Shown here in pieces: positions 1-12,880 of a stretch of DNA of 64,000 nucleotides; position 1 is the first letter of the stretch; every line of letters begins with the position of its first letter. The notes beneath the pieces are model-generated. The model saw only the letters and a program-made list of their open reading frames with translations. It did not search any database and was not told where the DNA came from. Origin of the DNA: Kappaphycus alvarezii. Its lineage: Eukaryota; Rhodophyta; Florideophyceae; Gigartinales; Solieriaceae. The stretch lies in NCBI GenBank assembly GCA_002205965.3, contig NADL03000604.1, positions 1,116,001 to 1,180,000 of the forward strand, read 5' to 3'. The position numbers and the translations under genes were made by a program.

Positions 1-697
1 CGTTGAGGGAAAAGAGTTGATTGTTTTACTCTTGGGGGATTAATACGATCTATCCCATGGTTTTTCCATGTTAAGTGAAGCTTATTCTACGTTTATAGTA
101 CGTGATTTCTCACTTGCTGTCGAGTTAGTTGTGAATTTACTCTTCTAGGCTTAAGTTATTTTGCTCCTTCACCCTTTGCAATCCCTCAAGTAATCCAGCT
201 GTCTCCGAGAATATTTAATCAATCTCAGGCAATTACCGATAAAAAAACAAGGGCGAAACGATATAAAGCTCAAACAAATCAATCTTGAACACTCTGAAGC
301 TTCTTGGAAGACCTTTGGCTTTCGCGGCAGCTCTAGTCTTACTTAAAAAAGTTTTAAGTCTATCTTTCCGTATTAATCAGTCATTTTTATGTTTCGAATG
401 GTATATTATCTCATTTGCAAGAAACTGAGAAAGTTTGGATTTGATTTTTATTTGTAATAGGATCGCAATCCTCAAAAATATTAATATATATCTAAAACAA
501 ATGCACTTATCTCTGCTCTGAATACGAATTTAACCTTCTTGCATCCCCTTATAATAAACTTTTGAGGAAAATGAAGCTTCTGAATGCACTTAAGTGTGAT
601 TTAATTTTTAGTAATGAGTTAATTTTGAATTAGTCTAAAGTTTTCCATACTTACCAATAAATCTCACTAAAATTCACCAACATTTTCAGGGAATTTT
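1..697. other. AT-rich non-coding stretch
   Basis: No ORF of useful length and no recognisable repeat boundary or RNA gene was seen. The stretch is AT-rich with short A and T runs. Confidence 0.4.
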
Positions 698-1084
698 TCA
701 TTTCTTTTGTGAATAATGGAGATACTTTGGGTCCCCTTTTACAATTAAACAAAGTTGGTAGAAACGTAGCCGAGATACAGTAGGCACCATTTTCTTGCGG
801 GATATACATATCATATTTTCCCATAACGCATTAAACCCAGTTCGTTGACAATCTTCAATTATATTTTCATATTCAGAGGCTTCTACTCCTTCATAATCTT
901 TCAAATTTTTTGGTAAAGTGAACAAAACTTTTTGGGACAATTTTTGCACTAATTGGGTGCCCCTATGACATAAAAAGTTTCTAAACTCTGTTTGAAAATC
1001 CGGAATCGCCTGAATCGCGGATCTGAAGAGCAAGTTGAGTATAGTTACACACACCAAAGTACATCCTAGTACCGTATCTTCCAC
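698..1084 (-). pseudogene. Coding-like remnant, possibly retrotransposon Gag
   Basis: An open frame of about 128 codons ends in a proper stop but begins at GTG with no ATG upstream, so it is a fragment. The product has the balanced composition of a real protein, with a hydrophobic start and a charged middle containing LPKNLKDYEGVEASEYENI. That middle loosely recalls the helical Gag region of LTR retrotransposons, where a similar 'L P ..V..Y....EY' pattern occurs. No zinc knuckle is visible. A second minus-strand remnant lies at 2572-2859 and could belong to the same dead element. I cannot name the family. Confidence 0.22.
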
Positions 1085-2571
1085 AACTATATCCTACTCA
1101 AAGATAAAAATGGTATCGAACAGTACTGGTTGAATGCTATTCACAGTTTTCAAAAAACGTGAAAACATTGCTTGTAAATACTGATTCTGTAGAGGGTAGT
1201 TATTTAGCAGAACTGCATGTAGTTTAATTTTCACCTGTTCTCAATTAAGTACTTGGTGCTGGCTTGCAAATAGTTCAATTTTTGGCCCCTCTATACAGTG
1301 AATCAGTCATATCGGGTTGCTACTTACGCCCAGTTTTCTCTAATTCGTCGAACGTTTCCCGAGTATTTCCGAACTGTCTAGAGTCAAATCATTCAGTTCG
1401 ATTCAAAAAGAGTAAAGTAGCTCAAAACGGAGAAATTTGATATTACTATACTTGTCTTTCAGTTAAATTCCCTTTGAAAATATTTGTGTTCAGCATTATT
1501 TGTGCATTTTTATTTATGGTATGGTCTATTTGCGATTTTGGGTTGTTAAAGAAATGAATACTTTAGAGTATTATTTTACAAACCAGAATCGACAACACAA
1601 ATTGCTTTTTCCTTTCTTGGTTTCGTATATTTTCCTCTCTGTCCCTTGCTTCGCCTACCAAAACCGCCCGTAAAGAATTATATAAAACTACAGTGTTTTA
1701 ACTTTGCACGACCCTTCAAATATGTGAAATAGGACAAAATAGTAATTGACTTTATGCGAGATATCTCTTGGTTCACCCAAGGAAAACAAAGCACAATTTT
1801 AATGGACGAAGCAGTCATACTTGACTTCCTTTCAAGTTCCCGAAAAGAGCAGAACCAATCTCCAGACTGGATACAATTTTTCCAAACGCGACTAAGATTA
1901 GCCGCTATACTTGATGTGATAACCGAGACTCTCTTGAGCTCCAAAATGAAACTTTTTAAGACGCACCCGATGAGTTTATCAGTATTTTCCCTTTATTCTT
2001 CCATTTCTTGAACTGGAGCCCGATGTGGCCGTAAAATTTTACCTATATCGCGTTCAAGCCCCTCAGTGTCATGCAGGTGCTTTATTTTGCGCAAATCCCA
2101 TACTGTAAACCGTATTATAACAGATTTCCGATCACAGAACCTATTTATTTAGAATCTCGCGGGAATTTTCATGCACATATACCATCCCCGTGTTTATCTG
2201 CGGTTGTTTTTTCTCTTGTTTCGTGTGCATCTCTAAGAAAGATTAGTGTCCTGACAGGAGCCGCCCTGTGAACTTGTGAAAAATTTTGTATGAGATCATA
2301 AAATCATCGTACCATGGGTCTGATAGACTTTCTTTGGATCATAATAATTTTAGTCGCTTCATTCCGGCGCCAACCATTTCGAAATTTTCCCTGCGTCCGA
2401 ACATTTAATTTTTGAATTGCTTGGGAAGTCAAGCAGTAAAATAAATGCTTATCCCGGCTTCGTTTTAAAGTATCACTTTTATTTTCAGTTTAAATGACAC
2501 AACTGAGCCCCACACTATGTGGTGGCTGATTAAAACCTTCCCCTTGTTCGATAGTCTGTGAGTTTGTTTGA
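1085..2571. other. No recognisable gene
   Basis: Short overlapping frames on both strands (about 1678-2011) have no recognisable motif and no consistent coding character. No RNA gene or terminal repeat was seen. Confidence 0.35.
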
Positions 2572-2859
2572 TTAATTTTCGATATCCTTTGATATTCGAA
2601 GGCGATCGCTACGACTGTGGGGATTGTAATTTTTAAATTCTTCGGCGTCTCGTATGTCTTCTATTTTTGTGAGGGCTTCATTCAGACGCGGGTCAGTAGC
2701 CGCGAGTCTCATTCGGTCTGGCAGTTTCGGCTTCCCATCCCTATAAATGTGATGGGCTGATTCAAGTTCAATTCCTATGCGATAGAGGTTGTAGCAGAAT
2801 TTTTGTACCGGGCTTTTTTCGTGTAAATTCTTCTGTTTCAGGTAAGTTTTGTAAAGCAA
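2572..2859 (-). pseudogene. Unrecognised coding-like fragment
   Basis: A 95-codon minus-strand frame starts at an ATG and ends in TAA. The product is hydrophilic and mixed-charge, with likely helical segments around ATDPRLNEALTKIEDIRD and a basic and acidic tail. It does not look like random AT-rich translation. It has no motif I recognise and no partner gene. With the minus-strand fragment at 698-1084 it may be what is left of a retroelement Gag region, but this is a guess from strand and position only. Confidence 0.22.
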
Positions 2860-5800
2860 CAGTACAACATCGAAATCTCTCCTAGCGTATTATGTTTTAT
2901 GTCGATGTGTTATAGACTCTAGATCGGGGCCATTGTGTTTGTCATCAGGACGGCGGAGGCATTATTAATGTGCAGATGGGAGATTTTAGTGGATTATCCT
3001 ATGCCTTGGGTCATTTAATGGGTCCATGTGGCGTATTATGTGACATGGACTGTGGATGCTTACTATGATTCGCATGGATAAAGAGCAACACTGTCCTGAT
3101 GTTGCGCTCTCAAATGGAGGTTGCTTCAACCGAGAATGAGGATGATGCACTTATTTCCCTGAATTCTTGCGTGAGGCAAAATCCGATTCCACTTATGCTA
3201 TTAGCGCTCTGTGTTCCTGCTTTGGGTACAGAGATTTGTGCCTATCCGTAGAATTGAGTTAGTTGGGTATGGATTTCAGTATTTTCTACTGGTGATCAGT
3301 TGTGTTTTCTGGGCACGCTTAAGATATGCAGTTACGTAATCGATATCTGGGCGCACCAAGTCGGTGAGTTATTAGAGCCTTTGTACATCCTTGTGGTAGA
3401 GTTCATGAATTTCGGCAGGCGTTTTGGGATGTATCGACTGGTGTGTCGTAGGGAATGGTTTAGAGCGGTCCTAGTGGTTTTTTGCTATTTCGAGTAGGCT
3501 GAAAGGTTAAGAACAACTTTGGGATGCGGTAGGTGTACACTTTCGGTGTTACCGTTGATATATATTTTCTTTGGAAACCCAATCGATTTCCCTTTCATAT
3601 CATCGTCAGTATTGTATATTTGTGACCCGCTGCACTACTCCTGTTAGCGGAGATGATATTAATGTCGGTTAGTAGCACTATTACTAATCTATAGATCCTA
3701 AAATAGAGCTTGAAAAGTGAGGGGTCGGCTATTGGAACGAATATTTTTACTAGAATAATTTGCTGTAGATGTGTCCAGCAGGTGTTGTGTCTTAAAGAAT
3801 GCGTTGAAGCCTACTCGCATATTCTGATTTCTCTTAAGTTCCATATATGAGGGTTGGTTTCCAGGTAAAGACTCAGTATGTTTTGAAAGTGTCATAAAAA
3901 ATACAACCTGATATATCGATATGGTATACCTGAAACGTGTCGGCATCTGCAATGGCGCGGAAGCGGCATGAATTGATCCACTTATACATATGTGAAGGGC
4001 TGTTCGATAAGGCAAGTGATACAATGGTGGGCTGCTGAACACGAGCAGAACTAGTCAACCTGTCGGTAGCGGGCAGTGGATCAGAGTAATTTTTTGCACG
4101 ATTGTTGGTGAGGTGCGCACTTGGTTAAATGGATCCAATGATATCGAAGTTGAGGTTAATTTGTGTATTTACGATGGCTAGCCCTTTTGATCTTTCCGGT
4201 ATGGCACTGATGCAAGTGATTTGTGACAAAGAATCCGCTAGTGATCGTGGCTGACTAGGAGGCATTTTTAATGACGTAAGTCGCTGATTTTTCCTTATTT
4301 GTAAATACCAGAGCTTTATTTGCCTTTGGTTGAAGTATTGGTTCACTTTTTATGGTGTCAGTTTCCTTTCTTGTGGATATTTTTAGGGTATCAGGAAGTA
4401 TGTTTATGGTTGGGCGAGAGACGGTGAAGATATCTCTATTTGATACTTGTCTTGATGAGGTTGACGATCGTCCTCTGGTTGAACACTACAGGGGCTTGAT
4501 CATGGTGTTCTAATCTTCCGTATCCTTGAGATAAAGTATATTTCGGACGCTTTGGGATGTAATCATGTAAATAGAGACAAAATAAGTCAGCAGCGCTGAT
4601 TACTTCTTTTGAAGAACAAGTTATTATCACCACCAAACCCCTCAAGTTCCTAATTATGCGTAGACTGTGATGTTTGGACCCAATAGGTGAGTAAATATCA
4701 CATCAAACAATAAAAATTGTCATGTGAGATGGTTTAGGGATAGAAATGGGGGAATATGGGCTGATAAACGTGGCTATGGTCAAACTTTCCGCTTTACAGT
4801 GCTGTTGGAGAGGCTAAAGATGGGAGTAAAGTTCCGACCCAACATGGTTGTGAATGTTGATTCTGGGGTCCTAATAGCTACGTATATGAAGGCTGGTCCC
4901 ATAGATTAGAACTACCTGTGAAGGTGGAATGAATATCTTCAATATTAGCTAAACAATAAATACCAAAGCTAAAGATGAGTTAGAAGACAAGTTTCCCTAC
5001 AACCGGCCTTCATTTGTTATCAGGTCCAAGTTAAGGCTGGAGTGGACAATAAAGCTAGCAATTGGGCCGGCTCAGGGTGAGATACAGTACAAAGATCAAT
5101 GGTTGTTTGCAGTGGACTAGAACAACTTTACTGAATACTACCTGTTGCTCGCGGTGATATTACACGCCAAAACTTATACCCAGAAGAATTCAACCAAAAT
5201 CATCCTTCCCCGTGGAAATCTAGCACATGTGCCAGTTACACAACAAATAGGTTTTGAGACTGGTGCATATTGGCTTGTTAACGGTTCCCACGGGTGAGTC
5301 ACGAGCTGTATTTTTCTGTTTTTTGCATGTTCAACGCCTGTATAATGCACCAAAATCCGCGCTGGCCTCTTAGTTTCTGGTGAAATTTGGTGTTGTTGGT
5401 CACGAAGTGGTAACGGGGCGCAAGACACCAGTTTCCTCTCGTCCTTGCCATTTGATTGTAACGACAGTAGATGGGAGTAATCTTCGCTATTGAGGAGCGC
5501 AGACGAATTATATTCGGAGAGCCTGTCGGATGTAATCGATGAAAGCTTTGACACTGGGCTGAGGGTTTCAAGCAGGCACGACAGCTATTGTGGAGAGATC
5601 GGAGGATGGGCGAATAACTTGGATCATGACTGCACGATAATTCCTTCTGGCATACGTTGGGAAACGAATCGTTGATCTCTTTTGTTCTTATTGTTTCACG
5701 GCGTCCGATGTTGTCGTCTAGGTCGGTGGTTGGTAGTGGGATAATAATGCGTTGTTCTGCTTCAAGTACAGTTATTTTGGTCTTATTTGAAAATGATCTT

Positions 5801-6730
5801 CATCTCAAGAGAATTGACCATTGGAGTGTGATAAATCCGTGAAATTAATCGTGAGATTTGTTGGGATGGTATCGAGTCTTTGGGTTATCAATGCCAGAGG
5901 CTTGTTAGTCTTGGCGTCGTGTGCCACGTGTTTTGCGGGCTCGACAGATGTTGCAGAATCTTCGGTCTGTAAGGCGGAGGTGGCGTTGAGAAGCGGTGTA
6001 TTGATACAAAGTGCAGATTTCGGGAGCCAAAAATTGTTCAAGGGGTCTGTTCCTTGAGATTGTTTTGGAACATTGTTGGGAGTTTGGTGGCGTCTGGTGC
6101 TGCTTTTGTGTAGTGCTGTGCTCTGCTGCTTGGGATATTATCGATATGTTCAGACAGCGTGGTGTTGTGAATTATTTTATGTGTGAGGTTTCGTAGTTCT
6201 CCCCTCCCTAATTGTAACTCGTGCGGTTGCTTCCAGGATAAGGTTGGTGGCCTTGGGTTAATGGTTGCGGGTCCTGTGTTTCTGCGATGGTTGCGGAGGG
6301 CCCATAGACTGCGGTAACTCCGACCTTCACCGTTCTCCGATGTTCGGGTGGTCAGTGGCTTTATTCGTACTGTGATGTCCGACGGTGGCTGCCGCGATCG
6401 TAAGTCTTGTGCTTGCTTGCCGTATTGGGCGTCTCAGGCTCAAGCCACCATTACATGGCCAGGGTCATACATTAAGTCGTCTACTGTTCAAAAGAAGGGT
6501 TGTACTGTACTGTACTTTCTAACTGGTTTCATGTCAATATGAACAATTGACCCACTTAATGCAGTAAAGTTCATGCGTCATGGCTTAGAACGACACAATG
6601 CTTGTCTTTAGCTCAGATCCCCTACCATTAGCTGACTACTATATGCGACAGCAGTAAGCGCTTAAACAATCTATGTTGATATACGCTTCGCACTGCATCA
6701 ATGTAAGGCGTCTGCAAGCAGTGAACTCTA
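2860..6730. other. G/T-rich stretch, no firm gene
   Basis: The plus strand is enriched in G and T, so the minus strand is A/C-rich. Long minus-strand reading with Pro, Ser, Thr, Gln and Asn-rich translation appears at about 3700-4350 and 5170-6040, interrupted by many stops. The longest piece (5174-5554, minus) is 126 codons with no recognisable domain. This could be an old Gag or low-complexity host exon, or only strand composition bias. I do not call a gene. Confidence 0.3.
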
Positions 6731-7275
6731 CACATGTGCCTCACATACGACACTCTCCTCTTTGACATATATTTCAAACCGCCGCTTTCAGGGAAAGCCT
6801 ATATCCATGTAACTTCAGCATATGTCTCCTCGGCCGAATCCAAGCCTCATCTCTCGCTGCCAAACAGCAAACCTGACCGCCTCTTGCGAGGGCCTCAGAA
6901 GAGATGTCAACGAATACATGATTGGCGATGTCATTATTTCCCTGCACGGTGCTAAATTAGATATGCATAGATTGGAAGTTCCATGAAGCAAACCGTTGAC
7001 TCGGCTCTAGTGCAGACGTAGGTAATCACGGCCAAACTCATAGCACTCAGGGATGATGATGATATTTACTCATTTCTTATCTAGAGTTGCACCGACAAGA
7101 CCGCCGGATGGGATTCCGGAGAGGCACATCCTTCTCGATGAAATACCACACATCCGCATCATGTATTGAAACTTGAGCAAACTTAGGCAGTGCGCAATGA
7201 CTATAACACTTTTACGTGTTTTACTAAACACGTCTCTTCTGGCCGCGCCAGCCTGGCAACCGTACATAGCCACTA

Positions 7276-8787
7276 TTGCACCGCTTCCCTAGAGATAACT
7301 TTTCCACTGAAGGCATCGACCTCCTCGGCGCCCCGATTGGAACGCCCCAATTCATAGAAAACTTTCTCAATGAGAAAATCAGCGGCTGTAAGAACACTTT
7401 ATCGCTGATCGATGGTATCGGAGACGCTCGTACTCGGTTTCATCTTCACCGAGTATGTGCCTCGGCATGCAAGCTTCAACATGTGGTGAAGCTAACGCCG
7501 CCGGAAGTGTCCACTGCCATTGCAATGAGGTTTGATGAAGAACAGTTGGAATTCTACTCGCGCTCCAATAATGTGCCGATGACCGGCACAGTTCGACAGC
7601 AGGTATCCCTACCTCTGCGATATGGCGGCCATGGCTTCACACCTGTTGCGACGCTCAATATCGCAGCGTATGCGGCGAGCATTATTGAAGGCGAGCAACT
7701 GCGATGCCCTGACGAGCCCGATGCGTCAGAACACCGTGAGTATAGGTACGCGGAAGCGGATGGACACCTTCGGGACTTTGTACGACAGCTCCACGCATCC
7801 TTTCCGAACGAACAAGGCAGTCTTCCAGAAGCACTGACAGCGGCCAGCCTCGCTGCCAAGCCCGATAATCCACACAACGTTCTATATCGAGCCTGGTGCG
7901 AGTCGGCAGCAAAGTCCTTCTGGAAGGATGATGAATGGGCGAGATTCCCCAACCCCGCAACGCACTCGGAAGAAGATATTCGGCGAATAATTCGCCGCCA
8001 AGCATACATGGGGACGCCTGCAGCAGCGTTCCTCACTGCGCATCCGTCTGCGGTCAACCGAACGTACGACGAGATGTGGACAGTAATGCTGCGTCGCCAT
8101 CTGGGAGTGCCCGTATTTGATGACACTGCTCCGCTGCGGTGCGCGGAGTGCCACAGGCCCATGGACGCTGTAGGAGACCATGCAGCAGACTTATGCAACA
8201 ACGGTCTCGGATGGACCAACCGTCACACAGCGGTGGTAAAGGTACTTGGCCGAGAGCTGTTCAAGGCAGCAGGAGTCAGCGTTCAATACGAAGTGAAGTA
8301 CCTACTTCCTGGACTGAACGCGCGACCCTCAGACATTCTGGTGTACCCAAGGTCTGATGCAACAAACACCCAGTTCCCTCTCCCAGTGGCGTGTGACGTG
8401 ACTGTATCACCCACGTTCCAAGAGAGCTATAAGTCAATGGCAGCACGAGAAGCGCGAGCTGTTGAACACGCAGCAGGAAAGCGGAAGAAGAGAGACTTAG
8501 CTACGAAAGTGGCAGCGATTCCAGGCGAGGCAATGCCGGGACGATCAAGGCTAGGATGGGATTTTGTACCACTAGCCTTCGACTCGTTAGGAACACCCTC
8601 TTTAGAAACATCCAAGGGTATAGAGACATACGCGGCAGCAGTAGCGTCTCGTAGCGGATGCTCGACTGGGGAAGTGAAGACTCGCCTGTATCAGAAGCTT
8701 AGCTACTCAATCTGGTCAACATGTGCAGCATCCGTAATTTGTCGCGCACCGCAACACGCAGAGCGTAGTCACCCAATTCTAACTTAA
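7276..8787 (+). pseudogene. Non-LTR retrotransposon, 3' half: zinc motif and restriction-like endonuclease
   Basis: The frame stays open for 503 codons, begins at TTG and has no upstream Met, so it is the C-terminal half of a longer reverse-transcriptase protein. It starts at the thumb region after the RT palm (LLGAPIG at about codon 16) and continues through a conserved linker with LPLRYGGHGF. It then shows a C-x2-C ... H ... C zinc motif (C codons at 8140 and 8149, GDHAADLC at 8173-8196, with a following RH). Next comes a PD-(D/E)xK-like nuclease core (RPSDILV with Asp at 8332, and DVT with Asp at 8395). This order is that of site-selective non-LTR elements with a restriction-like endonuclease. 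The usual catalytic Lys is Thr here. The RT palm, first strand of the element and any ORF1 are missing. It may be recent, since 1.5 kb is uninterrupted. Confidence 0.78.
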
Positions 8788-8851
8788 TTTTAAGTACTTT
8801 GCAACGTTGCACATTTGGACTGTACACCAGTGATAAAAGACGAACTTTTAC

Positions 8852-9010
8852 TCATGTCTCTGAAGTGCACACTGGCTGACCGAGTAATGAGTTAAGATCT
8901 AACTGGATGGTTACGTCGATCACGTGCAGTGAAGCCCGAGAGATGATGGCCATCGCCAGGAAAATGTCCCAAGAAATCGAACTGACTCCTGCTCGCCAAA
9001 TTTTAGTACA
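8852..9010 (-). pseudogene. Truncated 3' end of the same non-LTR family, inverted
   Basis: The minus-strand reading contains MAIISRASLHVIDV followed by a tail that includes AGTTAGATCTTAACTC. Both match the C-terminus and 3' tail of the copies at 9312-9400 and 10860-10920, but in the opposite direction. It lies 65 bp downstream of the stop of the long plus-strand copy, so two elements abut tail to tail. The fragment keeps only about 50 codons, typical of 5'-truncated retrotransposition. Confidence 0.6.
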
Positions 9011-9060
9011 GCTCACTGTGCAGTACAGCACTGTACAGCACTGTACAGTACAGTACTGTA
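8998..9060. repeat. ACAGTAC-type palindromic simple repeat
   Basis: Overlapping copies of CAGTAC and its complement GTACTG (for example CTGTACAGTACAGTACTGTA) fill this stretch. Shorter arrays of the same word recur throughout the window (about 6506, 15849, 17385, 26570, 27727, 39070, 43565). It is self-complementary and can form cruciform-like structures. Confidence 0.75.
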
Positions 9061-9139
9061 ATATTTGAATAAGATTCTGTCTGCCTTCATTTGTGCCGAG
9101 ACTTTCTAAAACATCTTTGCAGTTCACTGTACAGTACTG

Positions 9140-9405
9140 CACACTTGCGTTTGATTCCCTAGGTTGCCCTTCCCCTGCAACCATCCGCTTCATAGAGGGA
9201 CTGTTGCCCCGCATCGCGGACAAATTTAACACGTCAACAAGAGTTATCCTTATTAGTAGCACAATCTGGTCGTCGAGTGCACATTCTATTTTGTCGCGCA
9301 TGTCGCTGCACGTGCCCGACGTGGACCACCCGGTTAGCTCTTAGCTAGCAATATAGTCGAATCCTGCAGCGGACACCCGTTATACTGATGCCATAACGTT
9401 TCTCT
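9140..9405 (+). pseudogene. Truncated 3' end of non-LTR element
   Basis: The plus-strand translation has LAFDSLGCPSP, then IWSSSAHSILSRMSLHVPDV and DHPVSS before TAG. This matches the last 70 residues of the long copy (LAFDSLGTPSLE ... SIWSTCAASVICRAP). The 3' tail after the stop includes GCAGCGGACACCCGTTATACTGATG at 9369-9393, which recurs inverted at 15873-15903. Only the C-terminal tail survives. Confidence 0.65.
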
Positions 9406-9559
9406 CCTTGTACTGCACACTTGAAATAACACATGAGTGAAATTGTCCCCACTAACTCTTGGGGAAAAGTGGGCTGATCTAATATTTGAAAGATATGGTC
9501 GGTTGTGGCCCGGAATATCCTACAGGGTGACCAGTACCTGTACCTCTTAAGTTTCCCTA

Positions 9560-10980
9560 AAAAGCCGGCTCAAGGCCGCCCAGCAGGCAAGCTGCGTTGG
9601 ACAATACGGCCGCGGCAGCGTGCCCTTGAGTAAGCACCGCTCGCACCTAACTCTTTGGTGCCTGTACAGTACAGGCGCTGCACGGGATCGCCCTCACCAA
9701 CGCCGCCTATGATTCGAATCAAGTATGCCTCCCGTTTCAGCTGAGCGACCACGGCTTCTCACTCATCCACCCGTCACTCCACGGCGGCGGCGCCGCGAGC
9801 ATCACTGACTCCACACCGGTCTGCGAACAGTCTGCCTCAAATACGGTCTTTCGCTGCTTCGGTCTGCTCCGGATCCGCTTCTGCGCGGACCGGTCCTTTC
9901 TCAGACAAGCCCGGTCGTCACTAACAACATTCCTGACCGAATTTCCCGGCCACTCGCCCCAGCTCGGCCTCGGCACCTCCGATCCTGACAGTCTTGCCGC
10001 TTCACTTATAACCGGGTGCAGCAAGAAGTCAGGGCCAAGGTACACTGGCGCGACAAAGCCTGAAAGGCCGACCCCAACCCGACTAATTACAGCGCCCGTG
10101 ATATCAGGCGTCGCATCCGCGGTCGTGCCTTCCGGCGAACTCCCGCAACCGCCTTCCTCGCTGCCCACTCTTCCACGGCCATCGCGGTCTCCAACGCCCA
10201 CTGGGCCGTCATGTTCCGCCAACACCTGGGACTCTCGGGATACCCGCACTCGTTACTTTTTCAGATCCAACACTGCACCCACCAAATGCACGACCTCGGC
10301 GACCGCGCCGCCGACCTTTGCCCGTCCGGTATCGGTCGCCTCCACCGCCACACTTCTCTACGCAATGGCGAACCATGTGTCATCCGCACTGCAGAACTGG
10401 GCTGCCAGCACGAGGTCCCATTCCTTATCCCAGGTACGAAACTCAGGCCCGCGGACATACTGGTCCACCATCCGACTCTCCCCGCCACTGAACCGCCCCG
10501 CCCCACCGCCTTAGTTATGACAGTGGTCTCGCCATTCAAGGCGACGGCCACAACAAAGGCCACCCAAGCTGCTGGTGGAGCCGCCGGCCACGCCCACAGG
10601 GTGAAGCTCCGGGGCCTGGAACGCAAGCTCACACGTCTCCTGACGCCCCCCACCGACGACCCGGATCGCGACTCTGGTTTCGATTTCCGTCCTAGAGCGT
10701 TTGACTCCCTGGGTGCACCCGGTCCCCGAAACCAACCAACTGGTGGACGAATTTATCCCTTTTCTAGCTCGTCGATACCTCACTTCTGACGGTGCGACTT
10801 GTCGGCGCACTTACCAGCGCCTCATTAGTGCCATGTGGTCGTCGGTACCTTCGTCCATCCTATCTTGCACCGCACTGCACGTGGCCGACATGCAACATCC
10901 GGTTAGATCGTAGCCGAGTCATCGGATGAGTCGTGTGGGCGCACAAGTACAGTTTGAATTGTAAAGATGTTACATACAGG
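9560..10980 (+). pseudogene. Decayed second copy of the non-LTR 3' half
   Basis: The copy is GC-rich and shifted in frame several times, but homologous segments to the 7276-8787 copy follow in the right order. They are LSDHGFSLIHPSLHGGGAAS at about 9738, then the 'RTPATAFLAAHSS' and 'MFRQHLGLSGY' segment at 10130-10250. GDRAADLC follows at about 10300, RPADILV at about 10450, RAFDSLGAP near 10695, and a C-terminal 'AMWSSVPSSILSCTALHVAD' tail to about 10912. The first zinc cysteines and the second nuclease Asp are damaged (DVT has become MTV). GC content is far above the flanking DNA. Confidence 0.7.
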
Positions 10981-10989
10981 AATGTACTG

Positions 10990-12640
10990 GACTGTAGCTC
11001 ACGTTGGCCCACATCGAGTGTTGGTAAAATGTCGACCGATTACTGTAATGACAAAATCTGGTCATCGAACCTTATCGTAAGTGACAATAAATACATGTAT
11101 AATGAATAATTTTACGGTAACATCTCTCAGATGTGATTGGAGATCATCTGATGTGCATCCTTGGGTAAATACTGTACGTCCGTACCCTTCTTCACCGTGA
11201 CGGCATTGCCCCAGTGTCCCTTTCTCACAAGCACACCTCAAACACAAATGGCCCTATCACTTTTCTCGTTATTTCAAATCTTCAAGTATTTGTGTTTGTT
11301 TTAAAGTATTATAGACAAGTCCGTGCAGCTTAGGTTCAAGCGCTCTGAATTCTAGGTAAATTTGATCCTACTTCAATCTGAACCAGGTGTAAGAAAACGA
11401 AAGGAATTATGCAAGTTGCTCCTGCCGAACCCATTGTGTTCCAACTTCCAACTTCCAAGACCAAAGAAAAAGGTGCTATGCTATACAGTAGCGTACCAGT
11501 GCAACAATTCTTTGAAATGCGCGGGAAGTAATTGGCGCAAAACATTCCCTTATTTCTAAGTCTGGAGGAACAAAGTAGGATATCTACCGCTTGCTCAACT
11601 AGATACTTTGAGAATATACAGTATTGCAGGTCTTGTCTTCCAGTTCTAATTTTTGAAAACAAGCATCAAGTAAACATCAGGTAGAATCTGGTAGAGAGTA
11701 ACACCGAATTGCTCGATGCTGGTGTTTCAGTCATACTGCATGTCTGTAAAAAGTGTTACTAAACGGGTGCAGGTTAATAGCTAGGATTTAAATTCCCCGT
11801 AGTGAGAGTGGAACGCCGCTGTGGAACTCCTGGAGGCCAGCTTGAACCTAAGCAGCTCCTTGAAAATTACTTTTTGTGTGCTTATTTACTGTTTTCTCCG
11901 GGGATGACGACTGTGCTGTTTATTCATATTTCAGCTATAAAGCACAGATCAGCACTGGGGACCCCTAAATCGGGAGGTGTTGATCTCTGAATATACTACT
12001 ACTGCCCTGAACCAATCTGTAACAGCTTCAGTGGAATGGCATTAAAACAAAGTGTATAATTTCACTATCAAAACAAGTGAAATGCTACATTCAAAGTCCT
12101 TCCATGCGTCACCTAATTCCACAATCCTCTGAGGTTCACCTACAACATCTTACCTCGCGGTATGAGCCCGCTATGATACCTTTCCCTGCACAAGGCAGTG
12201 AGGAACACGTAATTTGGGGTCAGGGAGAGCCAGCACTGTGCAGTATAATGATGCCAGTATTGTTTAGGCAACGGGAGTGTCAGAACCATAGTTGTTGCAA
12301 AAAAATAGGGTTACACGTTTCCGTCGCAGAAAATCGAGAGAGGATATCTAAGGTGCACCAAGGTATTTAAAAGGAATTGGGCGGGGTTGCGGTAGAGGGA
12401 TTTTTAACTAGGAAGTCTGGAATTTTTTGTAATTGATGAAGACGGGCTGTGGTGGAATGATCTTCAAAGATTAGTGCATTGCATGGAATCTCTCGAAAGT
12501 TTCAAAAACGTTACCTGAAATGGTGCAGCAATTCGGCTCTGCTACCATAGAAACTCTATTTGCTGTGAACTACAGTATTTGTTTCACGTGTATCTAAACG
12601 TGTTTGCCCCCTGGTTCTTAAACTCCCGCGGTGCTCCTCC
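10990..12640. other. No recognisable gene
   Basis: Only short frames under about 110 codons occur on both strands, with no recognisable motif. Nothing marks it as a repeat, RNA gene or regulatory region. Confidence 0.35.
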
Positions 12641-12649
12641 CGGAACTTT

Positions 12650-12880
12650 GTTATTTTCCGCAGGGTTCGTACCCCGCGCTGCTAGAAAGTGGCACACCTC
12701 GGACGCTACTATCTGCACGCGCATCTAACAGCGCATCAGTTGCGCCTTGTGGTAGTCGGTGGCTATGGCCATCATATCGCGCGCCCCTCTGAATTTGGCC
12801 GACGTGGATCATGCAGTTAGTCTTTTTAAATAGTCGGTCAGTCGGTGCACATTCAAGGGAATGAATGATTAAATATCATC
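12650..12880 (+). pseudogene. Truncated 3' end of non-LTR element
   Basis: In one frame the plus strand reads SDATICTRI-stop-QRISCALW-stop-SVAMAIISRAPLNLADV and DHAVSL. This aligns across its length with TSDGATCRRTYQRLISAMWS and the following tail of the 10.9 kb copy. Two in-frame stops show it is dead. The tail after 12820 has the family's 'TAGTCGGTCAGTCGGTGCACA' type sequence. Confidence 0.55.

Noticed and set aside
7554..8219. 221-codon minus-strand ORF
   Set aside because: It is the antisense shadow of the non-LTR coding frame, whose plus-strand motifs are clear.
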